Both the position numbers and the translations under genes were made by a program. A DNA stretch of 64,000 nucleotides from Leptolyngbya sp. PCC 6406 (GTDB lineage Bacteria; Cyanobacteriota; Cyanobacteriia; Phormidesmidales; Phormidesmidaceae): assembly GCF_000332095.2 (NCBI RefSeq), contig NZ_KI913949.1, positions 4,174,948-4,238,947 on the forward strand, read 5' to 3'. Positions 1 to 6,692 of the stretch are shown here, in pieces (position 1 is the first letter of the stretch; each line of letters starts with the position of its first letter). The notes below the pieces were generated by a model. The model saw nothing but the letters and a program-made list of their open reading frames with translations. It was not told where the DNA came from and did no database searches.

Positions 1-1198
1 CCTCTACCCCCTCGGCCATGCGAATGGCCGAGGCAAAGTCAACGGTTCCCACGGGCCGTAGCGGCACCCCCAAACCCTCCCACGCCTTGGGCAACACGGT
101 TTCTAGACTGGACTGGCCAAAGCGACCCAGGCTGAGGAGGTCATCGGATTCCCCCGCAAACCATTCCCGGTCATTACTCATGGTGAGGGCGGCTTCGTAG
201 CCCGCTGCGGCTACCGCCGCAGCGACCCGCTCGTCATAGTAGCCTGTGGGGTAGGTGAAGTACCGAATGGGCATTCCTAGCTCTGTTTCGAGGCGGGTTT
301 TGGACTCTACCACCTCCCGTTCTAGGGCCGCATCATCCAGGACGCGGAGGTCTGGGGGATGGGTAACCGTGTGGGAAGCTATGGTGACGAGGGGGTCAGC
401 GGCCATTTCCTTGAGGTGATCCCAGGTGATGGTGGAGCGTCCCACCACTTCCCCGTCCATTTTGCCGGGAAAGACGGAAAACACTGCGGGGTAGCCATAG
501 GCTTGCAGGAGGGGAAAGGCGTGGGTGTAGTGGCCTTCGTAACCGTCGTCAAAGCTGAGGAGCACAGGTTTGGGGGGCAGGGCCGATCCGGTGCGGAGGT
601 GGTGCACCAATTGGGGCAAGGTAATGGGGGTTAGTCCCTCTTCTTTGATGCGCTCAAATTGGGCCTCTAATTCCTCGGGGGTGACATCAAAGAAGACTTC
701 CTTCTCCGCCATGATGTCGTGGTACATGAGGATGGGAACGCGGGCAAGTTTGGCCAATTCGTGGATATTGGGCCAGGGAACGCTGCCCAACTGCCCCACG
801 AGATCGGGGCTGAGGGTGGCGCTGAGGTTGTCCGCTAGGGATACCGTGAGGAGACCTTCTAACACAGAGGGGGTGGGGTCAGCCCTCTCCGTTACTGGCG
901 GCTCGACACAGAGGGCAGATGGCCCCGTTGGTGTTTCCGTTGCAACCGCAGTTTCTGGGTTTCCTGTGGATTCTAGACTTCCGGTTTGGGTGGTATTGGC
1001 CAGCAGCCCCAAATCTCCTTGGGCACTGACATTCCCTGTCCCCGGTGTCCACAGGGTGGCGCGGGCATGGAAGGCCCAGGCGGTGGCCGTGACGGCTCCT
1101 AACCCGAAGGCCATCAGGGCTAAGCGACCCAGAGTGCGGGCGAGTCGCCGCCGTTGGGCTGGCGAGATGGGTTCAGCCTGTTCATCCGAATGAGCCAC
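1..1198 (-). CDS. Polysaccharide deacetylase (NodB-like), 3' end cut by window edge
   Basis: Predicted metal-dependent carbohydrate de-N-acetylase acting on cell-wall or exopolysaccharide. Read on the minus strand from a GTG at 1198-1196, preceded by GAGGGG; no ATG fits the start. About 399 codons are present and the frame is still open at base 1. A hydrophobic segment near residues 25-45 suggests a membrane anchor, followed by a low-complexity linker. The catalytic domain shows LMYHDI, then SFDDGY near residue 210 (catalytic and metal Asp), SHTVTHP (the HxxxH metal ligands) and YPTGYYDE, all hallmarks of the NodB fold. Family assignment is firm. Substrate is unknown and the C-terminus is not visible. 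Confidence 0.88.
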   Translation of the reverse strand, partial: MAHSDEQAEPISPAQRRRLARTLGRLALMAFGLGAVTATAWAFHARATLWTPGTGNVSAQGDLGLLANTTQTGSLESTGNPETAVATETPTGPSALCVEPPVTERADPTPSVLEGLLTVSLADNLSATLSPDLVGQLGSVPWPNIHELAKLARVPILMYHDIMAEKEVFFDVTPEELEAQFERIKEEGLTPITLPQLVHHLRTGSALPPKPVLLSFDDGYEGHYTHAFPLLQAYGYPAVFSVFPGKMDGEVVGRSTITWDHLKEMAADPLVTIASHTVTHPPDLRVLDDAALEREVVESKTRLETELGMPIRYFTYPTGYYDERVAAAVAAAGYEAALTMSNDREWFAGESDDLLSLGRFGQSSLETVLPKAWEGLGVPLRPVGTVDFASAIRMAEGVE

Positions 1199-1396
1199 TA
1201 CGAGTTCCCCTCACAAAAAACTAAACGCTGCGCCATGGCACTCTGCGCCATCCAATTCTGCACTATGCAACTTGGCAAAACTTGGCACCATGGAAAATAT
1301 ACTCAGGTTTACCGCAGCCGCTTCAGGACAGTCGTTAACAGGTTACGGTAATTTTCCTAAGCCTAGGTTAATGCGATGATAAGTAGGTGGGCATAA

Positions 1397-1906
1397 TACC
1401 CCTGTTAAGGTGAACGTTTGTTCTCCTTTTGGTTTAGGAGGCGAGCCGTCGAAACATGAGGATGTTTGGGGTCATATTCGTTCTTTTTGACAGCTTTTTT
1501 GGGGCCTCTGGGCGACGACTTAAACCGTTTCAGGTTGATTTGCGCCGCCCATTCTTTCAAGATTTCGACGAAGGGTTCAATGGCCATCTTCCCGAACGGT
1601 CTCCACTCGGGCGGTGGGAGGGCAATCATCATGTCTCGAAAGGTCCCCTGAACTTCTTCAACGAGATGGAAGTTGGACACCCTGCTTCAATTTTGCCCAC
1701 TCCGTGAACGGCTTTTAGGGCAGCTTTGACGGTGGATAAGACGCGGAACATTACGCTTACCGGACTCGCTTCGACAAATTGCTCAAAGATAGCGCTAATC
1801 ATTGGCCTACAACCTTCTGATGACAGGCATTGAGACCTCGATACCTGATTTGGATTTACCGACGGATTACAGGTGAATAGTACAGACGGTCACCTTAACA
1901 GGGGTA
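1397..1906. mobile_element. Decayed IS4-type element with intact terminal inverted repeats
   Basis: A roughly 510-bp segment is bounded by perfect 17-bp inverted repeats, TACCCCTGTTAAGGTGA at the left and its complement at 1890-1906. The similarity continues imperfectly inward. Inside lie only the start and end of a transposase gene, so the middle was deleted. With both ends intact it could in principle still be moved in trans, like a MITE. No convincing target duplication was identified. Confidence 0.75.
1405..1802 (-). pseudogene. Internally deleted, frameshifted IS4-family transposase
   Basis: From ATG 1802 the frame reads MISAIFEQFVEASPVSVMFR, which resembles the N-terminus of common cyanobacterial IS4-family (DDE) transposases, and soon stops. 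The other half, in a shifted frame from about 1680 to 1405, has the family C-terminus: FRDMMIALPPPEW, then SPRGPKKAVKK and HPHVSTARLL. Together they make about 130 residues where a full transposase has about 400, so the catalytic core is missing. Family recognition is from memory of these end motifs. Confidence 0.7.
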
Positions 1907-1930
1907 CCCCTAACTCCTGGCTCCTAACTC

Positions 1931-2641
1931 CTAACCCGCATCAATGGGATCGATAGCTCGGGCGCGACAATCTCGTAACCAGAGGTCTACCGCCTGTCCA
2001 ATGATGCCATCGCTGCTTTCTTGGGGTGGGGTGGGTGGTCGGCTGGCCCCCTGGCTGGGGCTTTGCCCCAGACGGGAGAACATTACTACGCGGTACCACC
2101 CCTCCTCCGTCGGTGTGAGAAACAGCCAGTGGTACTGCTGAAATTCGACCTGTTGGGTGGCGGTGTATTGTCGCTCTAGGGTGGTGAAGAAGACTTGCTG
2201 AACTGCGACGGGATCGGTACTGGCGACCTCGACGCTATTGCTAAAACTGCGATCGCGAATATCTAGAGGTTCAAATTCTGCCCGCCCCGCCAGCAGGATG
2301 GTGCCAAAGGGGGCTAGGTCATTAATTCCCGCCAGTTGACGGCTGGCGACCCGGTTGGCGTAGCTGGGCAAATCCCGCAGCAGCCCTGTCATCAGGGTTT
2401 CTAGGTCCGCAGGGCAGGCTTGCCGAGGCCGGAGATAGGTGGGGGACTCTGGACCCGAGTTCTCCTCTAGGGTGGTTTCAGTCTCGGCCCGCACCCATTC
2501 TCCCCCCAGCCCCAGGAGCAGCAGGACTAGGGCTAGATTTCTGACGGCGGTTTTGAACCACTGCGCCTGTGCTGGCGCTGTTGTCGGGGCCAGATGAAGG
2601 GGAGATCTATGGAGGAGAATCTGTTTGAACCACTGCGCCAT
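1931..2641 (-). CDS. Secreted or anchored protein of unknown function, 236 aa
   Basis: No known domain was recognised. A hydrophobic stretch at about residues 32-50 (LALVLLLLGLGG, then a small-residue site before AETETT) looks like a signal peptide or anchor, which puts the rest outside the cytoplasm. The C-terminal part reads as a soluble alpha/beta domain with two Cys (ACPADLETL and RDCRARAID). The N-terminus contains AQWFK twice because a 16-bp direct repeat (GGCGCAGTGGTTCAAA on the coding strand) brackets the first 23 codons. The true start may therefore lie at a codon after the repeat. The ATG at 2641 was kept as the longest ATG frame. Confidence 0.6.
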   Translation of the reverse strand: MAQWFKQILLHRSPLHLAPTTAPAQAQWFKTAVRNLALVLLLLGLGGEWVRAETETTLEENSGPESPTYLRPRQACPADLETLMTGLLRDLPSYANRVASRQLAGINDLAPFGTILLAGRAEFEPLDIRDRSFSNSVEVASTDPVAVQQVFFTTLERQYTATQQVEFQQYHWLFLTPTEEGWYRVVMFSRLGQSPSQGASRPPTPPQESSDGIIGQAVDLWLRDCRARAIDPIDAG

Positions 2642-2879
2642 CGCTAACTCCGCTGTGGGTGGGTGAATGCCTTGACCGGGGTATCGATACTTGGGCCGAT
2701 CGTCAAGGCTCTGGCCATGTCATTTGTACCAGACCTGTGGCGATATGCCGTTGGATGGTGTACATCCCTGAGGGCGCACAGCCGTGCGCCCCTACCGTGG
2801 GCGTTCTGGATTGAGATGAATACCGCTATATCTCCAGGGATGGTCATCTATCCAGGCATGATAGGCTCTGCTCTCAAGG

Positions 2880-3770
2880 TCAGGCTATAAAGGTGAGGAT
2901 GGCAGCGGCGGTTTCGGCGGGTTTTTCTAGGTGGGGGACATGGCCGCAGGCGTCGATCCACGCTAGTTTGCTCTGGGGGATGGCGGTGGCAAAGCGGATG
3001 GCATCCTTGATGCCGAGAATCCGATCTTGCCGTCCCCAGACAATCAGAGTCGGCAGGTTCAGCAACGGAATTTTGTCCCGGAGGAAGTTGTAGCCCCCGC
3101 TCTTGGTGAAGGTGATCAGGGCTTCGGACCAGCGGGGACAGGTGAGGTGTAGAGCGGCACAGAGATCGGCATCGGCGGTGACTAAAGTGCGATCGCAGTA
3201 GGCATTCTGGCTAATTCGTCGCCGTACCCCAGGGTTTCTCAGAAACGCTGTGGCCCAGCGATCCAGCGGTGGCACCATCAGTCGGCCCATGGCGGGTGCG
3301 GCGGCAAATCCAGCGCTATCCAGGAGCACAAGCTGGGCGACGGCCTGCGGATAGGTGAGGGCAAAGTCGAGGGCAGCGGCTCCCCCCATGGAGGCTCCCA
3401 CTAGCACCATCGGCTGCTGGATCTGCTGCCGCCAAAAGCGATGGAGGTGCTGTTTGATCGTGGCTGGGCTTACTGTCGGGGTGACGGTGCGATCGGTGAA
3501 GCCAAACCCCAGTAAGTCCACGGCCCAGGTTTCTCGATGGGCGGTGAGGGCAGGCAGTAGACGACGAAACTCCACTAGGGAGCTGTCAAAGCCATGGATT
3601 AGCAAGATGGGCGGGGTTCCGGTTCCCTGGCGCACATAGGTGGTGGGGATGGGAGCCGCCGCTAGGGGGGTGGGCACCGCTACCCGCTGAACCTGGGTGT
3701 CCAGGGTTTGGGAGAAGGATTCCGTCAGGGCTGCTGCTTCAGGGGGTAGCCAGGGAGACACCGGAGACAT
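2880..3770 (-). CDS. Alpha/beta-fold hydrolase
   Basis: Soluble serine hydrolase of the alpha/beta superfamily. Visible features are the oxyanion segment LLIHGFDSS, the nucleophile elbow GASMGG, the acid region IVWGRQDRI and the catalytic His in ACGHVPHLEKP close to the C-terminus, in the canonical order. About 296 residues is normal for the family. ATG 3770 was chosen because AGGA lies nine bases upstream. A longer frame starts with TTG at 3824 inside a palindromic repeat and is less likely. Substrate cannot be told. The neighbouring potC is divergent. Confidence 0.88.
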   Translation of the reverse strand: MSPVSPWLPPEAAALTESFSQTLDTQVQRVAVPTPLAAAPIPTTYVRQGTGTPPILLIHGFDSSLVEFRRLLPALTAHRETWAVDLLGFGFTDRTVTPTVSPATIKQHLHRFWRQQIQQPMVLVGASMGGAAALDFALTYPQAVAQLVLLDSAGFAAAPAMGRLMVPPLDRWATAFLRNPGVRRRISQNAYCDRTLVTADADLCAALHLTCPRWSEALITFTKSGGYNFLRDKIPLLNLPTLIVWGRQDRILGIKDAIRFATAIPQSKLAWIDACGHVPHLEKPAETAAAILTFIA

Positions 3771-3823
3771 GGGGACTAATCCTATTCCGTCTAAACAATC
3801 ATCCCGTGAATTGATGACAACCA

Positions 3824-3856
3824 AGACCTCCGAGGTTTTGAAAACCTCGGAGGTCT
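3824..3856. repeat. Near-perfect palindrome at the potB truncation point
   Basis: Two 16-base arms (AGACCTCCGAGGTTTT and its complement) flank a single G. This kind of GACCTCCGAGG palindrome is a dispersed intergenic repeat in many cyanobacteria (recalled, not checked). It separates the hydrolase from the PotB stub, whose homology begins directly after it. It could also act as a hairpin in a transcript. Confidence 0.85.
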
Positions 3857-3864
3857 GTTCAGTT

Positions 3865-4003
3865 GATCTATAACCAGTTTTTGGGTATTACTCGCAATTG
3901 GGGTCTGGGTTCGGCCCTGAGTATGGTGCTGATCTTTGCGGTGAGTTTGGGGATTGCTCTGCTCCTGAAGTATGGCGATCGTAGTTCTGTGTCGGAAACT
4001 TAG
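3865..4003 (+). pseudogene. potB: C-terminal stub of spermidine/putrescine permease PotB
   Basis: The frame from 3865 reads LIYNQFLGITRNWGLGSALS, one last membrane helix and a short tail to TAG 4001-4003, about 46 residues. This matches the final periplasmic loop and last transmembrane helix of PotB-type ABC permeases (about 280-300 residues). An in-frame TGA at 3839-3841 in the palindrome closes the frame upstream, so the other five helices are gone. It sits 12 bases before potC, the normal potB-potC arrangement. A deletion or rearrangement at the palindrome is inferred. Confidence 0.7.
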
Positions 4004-4015
4004 GGGATTAAGGGT

Positions 4016-4825
4016 GTGAAAGGGAGTACTTTCCAGTTTCGATTCCCGTTCACCTGGCAGGGGGTTCTCAGTGGGGGGCTGTACGGGTTCATGTACATTC
4101 CCATTTTGGTGCTGGCGATTTACAGTTTCAACGATTCCCAGCGCTATACCTCTGTCTGGAGGGGTTTTAGCCTGCGTTGGTATCAAGTTCTGCTACAGGA
4201 CAGCCGTATTTTTAATGCTCTCCAGGACACCCTCTTCATCGCCTGTGTGGCGGTGGGCATTTCCGCTGTGCTGGGGACGTTGATGGCTTTGGGGCTGGCT
4301 AAATATAGCTTTTGGGGCAAGTCTCTCTATCGGGGGGTGTCCTATCTGCCGTTGATTATTCCTGATATTGCGATCGCGGTTGCTACCCTGGTCTTTCTCG
4401 CTTCTATGGCGGTGCCCCTGAGTATTTGGACCGTGATTGCCGCCCACATGGTCTTTTGTCTGGCTTACATTGCGGTGGTGGTGTCTAGTCGTCTGAGCGG
4501 CCTCGATCCCAATTTGGAGGAAGCTGCCCTGGATCTGGGGGCAAATCCGGTTCAAGCGCTCATTAAGGTGCTCTTGCCGGAACTCATGCCCGCTATTGTC
4601 TCAGGCTGTTTGTTGGCCTTTGTGCTCAGCGTGGACGATCTGCTGATTTCTAGCTTCACTGCCGGGAGTGGAGCCAATCCCCTGCCCATTGAGATTTTTA
4701 GCCGTATCCGCACCGGGGTAAAGCCGGAGATGAATGCCCTCAGTGTGCTGCTGATCATGGGCTCGGGTTTGATCGCAGCTTTGGCGGAGTATCTACGCTA
4801 CAAGGGCGCGCAGCGCCAAGGCTAA
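4016..4825 (+). CDS. potC: Spermidine/putrescine ABC transporter permease PotC
   Basis: Inner-membrane permease subunit of a polyamine-type ABC importer. The 269-residue protein has the expected six membrane spans and the EAA cytoplasmic loop contacting the ATPase (EEAALDLGANPVQALIKVLLP, near residue 170). GTG 4016 is used because no ATG lies closer and the upstream potB frame ends 12 bases before. Its length is normal and no damage is visible. The usual partners (potA ATPase, potD binding protein, intact potB) are absent nearby, so the transporter is either completed elsewhere or no longer functional. Confidence 0.88.
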   Translation: MKGSTFQFRFPFTWQGVLSGGLYGFMYIPILVLAIYSFNDSQRYTSVWRGFSLRWYQVLLQDSRIFNALQDTLFIACVAVGISAVLGTLMALGLAKYSFWGKSLYRGVSYLPLIIPDIAIAVATLVFLASMAVPLSIWTVIAAHMVFCLAYIAVVVSSRLSGLDPNLEEAALDLGANPVQALIKVLLPELMPAIVSGCLLAFVLSVDDLLISSFTAGSGANPLPIEIFSRIRTGVKPEMNALSVLLIMGSGLIAALAEYLRYKGAQRQG

Positions 4826-4897
4826 AGGCCACCAGCAATTTATGCAAAGGGGAAGGGTTTCGAGGGAATTCCCTTGGCTCAGAGTTGGGCTAGGGTG

Positions 4898-5026
4898 CTA
4901 CCGTCTTAGCAAATCAGGACGCTGTTCGAGAAATTTTGCAATTAAAAAATGTTCAATGCCGATGCGGGTGCTGCTGATGCGGATGTCATCGGGGGCGAGG
5001 ATGCTGAAGTAGTCTTGGAGTTTCAT
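4898..5026 (-). pseudogene. Truncated DUF433-like small protein (42 aa)
   Basis: From ATG 5026 the frame reads MKLQDYFSILAPDDIRI, then STRIGIEHFLIAKFLEQRP, and stops at 4898. The start closely resembles DUF433 antitoxin-like proteins, which typically begin with a DYF..L.PDDIRI..TRIGIE pattern and run to about 70-80 residues with a helix-turn-helix. The second half is missing. It could be a remnant or a minimal variant. Confidence 0.5.
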
Positions 5027-5057
5027 GGTTCCAAGGATAGTCGCTAAATTTTTTTAG

Positions 5058-5594
5058 TTAGGGGACACGGCGGGTGGCACCCCTTTTCAACAGGTGCCGC
5101 ACTATAGTCTCAACGTTCTCAACCCCCCGTCCCATGTCCATTCGTGTGGTAGATATGCGAGGCTTAGACGAAACTTGGATTCTGGTTCCTATCGAGCTCA
5201 ATGAGAAATGGACAACTATCTTCTCTCCGAAGCTTTCGAACGTGAGGCCAGTCTTGGCCTGAAGTGAAAGAGGGCTAGATGTTTCCGTCACATCCTTCAG
5301 CTTTCGGAGTTTCCTGAGGGCCTGCTTTGTTAACGCAACGGCCTCCCGCGGAGTGCCGGGATAGTCGATTGTTCTGACCTGGATCGGACTGAGATCAGTG
5401 GCTGTGATTCCTTTGGTCTTGAGCCTGCGTTCTCCACTTGAACTGAACCATGTCACCATGGCACCAAAGAATACGCCGGTGGCTGCATAGATGGGAACTG
5501 TAGCAAGGCTACCTGTTTGGAAGTATCCAAACACAGTCATAATTATTCCAAACGATACACCAGCCTGAACGCCGATTCGGAGATGCTTATTCAT
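5058..5594 (-). CDS. Small membrane protein of unknown function, 178 aa
   Basis: Not recognised. The N-terminus has two hydrophobic segments (about residues 10-25 and 30-48) with a short loop, then a soluble basic domain of about 125 residues ending KRGATRRVP. The soluble part looks like a compact alpha/beta fold without obvious catalytic residues. It is the last gene before the CRISPR array, whose distal end lies 140 bases away. Membrane topology is inferred from hydrophobicity only. Confidence 0.6.
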   Translation of the reverse strand: MNKHLRIGVQAGVSFGIIMTVFGYFQTGSLATVPIYAATGVFFGAMVTWFSSSGERRLKTKGITATDLSPIQVRTIDYPGTPREAVALTKQALRKLRKLKDVTETSSPLSLQAKTGLTFESFGEKIVVHFSLSSIGTRIQVSSKPRISTTRMDMGRGVENVETIVRHLLKRGATRRVP

Positions 5595-5734
5595 ACCCGC
5601 AGTGGTATTGCTTTACTATCAACACAACTTGGAAGGTTGGCCGTTTTGAGAACGAGAAATCCAGTGGTTCAATGCCTATTCCAGTGGCTGGAACCCTAAT
5701 TCTGTCGATCAATCTTCCAAGTCGTATATTACAA

Positions 5735-6329
5735 CGGTTCATCCCCTAGGGGTGTGGGGAAAACAAAAAAAATCGTGTTGAGCAACGGCTCCCATTAGCG
5801 GTTCACCCCCACAGGTGTGGGGACAACTGCGGCCTATCCCTCTATGGGTGTTGAGTCGGTCCGGTTCACCCCCACGGGTGTGGGGACAACGCAAGAGATT
5901 GTGGCCCTTGCATCCCGATTATTCACGGTTCACCCCCACGGGTGTGGGGACAACTTGCTAATCGTGGGGCAGATTATTGACGGTCCCGGTTCACCCCCAC
6001 GGGTGTGGGGACAACGCCAATGTCGCAGAATAGCCATTCACGACGGAGACGGTTCAACCCCACGGGTGTGGGGACAACGTGCAAACTTCTCTTCCAGGGA
6101 TGCCTTGAATTGCGGTTCACCCCCACGGGTGTGGGGACAACGTACCCAGCTACAGCTCGGCCACTTGTGCCATCACCGGTTCACCCCCACGGGTGTGGGG
6201 ACAACGAGTTCGTTCAAGGATTCAACTAACCCTTTAGACGGTTCACCCCCACGGGTGTGGGGACAACCGCAGCGTTAGACGCCGCCATGGCAGAGGCATC
6301 CGGTTCACCCCCACGGGTGTGGGGACAAC
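5735..6329 (-). CRISPR. Type I-E-like CRISPR array, ten repeats, no cas genes
   Basis: Nine near-identical 29-base repeats start at 5799, 5862, 5926, 5987, 6050, 6113, 6177, 6239 and 6301; a degenerate 30-base copy starts at 5735. On the minus strand the repeat begins GTTGTCCCC and ends with the I-E-type handle GTGAACCG, with a GTGGGG stem, so crRNA orientation is minus. Degeneracy at the left (copies 1 and 2) marks that as the trailer end, so the leader should lie right of 6329. Copy 6 has one substitution. Spacers are 32-35 bases, more variable than usual for I-E. No spacer was seen to match elsewhere in the window. No cas gene or AT-rich leader is present. Confidence 0.96.
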
Positions 6330-6421
6330 TCCACAGCTTCTGCAAGGCTCAACGCCGTTTGCCGTAAAGGCTGACGGATTAGCTCATCAATTGCCAACAA
6401 GCGCTCTAGCTGACGGGACAT
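6330..6421 (-). pseudogene. N-terminal fragment of a WYL-type HTH regulator, abutting the array
   Basis: From ATG 6421 the frame reads MSRQLERLLAIDELIRQ, then LRQTALSLAEAVE, and runs directly into the last CRISPR repeat. The first 30 residues resemble the start of the helix-turn-helix of WYL-domain regulators, a class often found beside cyanobacterial cas operons. The recognition helix, the rest of the HTH and the whole WYL domain are missing. The break falls at the repeat boundary to the base. An in-frame extension upstream to 6580 looks non-coding. Assignment rests on a short match and is moderate. Confidence 0.5.
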
Positions 6422-6692
6422 GACATCAGTTCCATAGCTGTTGTCGCTAGCGTACTTAACTAACCCGGCAAAATCCTTGCAGGATTCTAACGTAGAGACA
6501 AAACAGATGGACTTGACCCAAATTTTCCAGCGTTCCTGATCTGGCGGCTGGCACTGTGCCAATAGAGTGTGCCAATTCAAAAGGCGGAAAGGTCAATGTC
6601 CGGATCGGGGCAAGACTTGTTTGACTGAGGAGTAAGGGCAGGCTTCTAAAGCCATTCCCAATCCTGCCCCCTTACCTGGAGGGAATCATCCC

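Noticed and set aside
3791..4186. 131-codon minus frame across the potB stub and potC start
   Set aside because: Antisense to clear PotB/PotC coding sequence and without protein-like features.
5817..6278. Plus-strand open frame of 153 codons with repeated HPHGCGDN/GSPPRVWGQ peptides
   Set aside because: It is the translated CRISPR array; periodicity follows the 61-64-base repeat unit.
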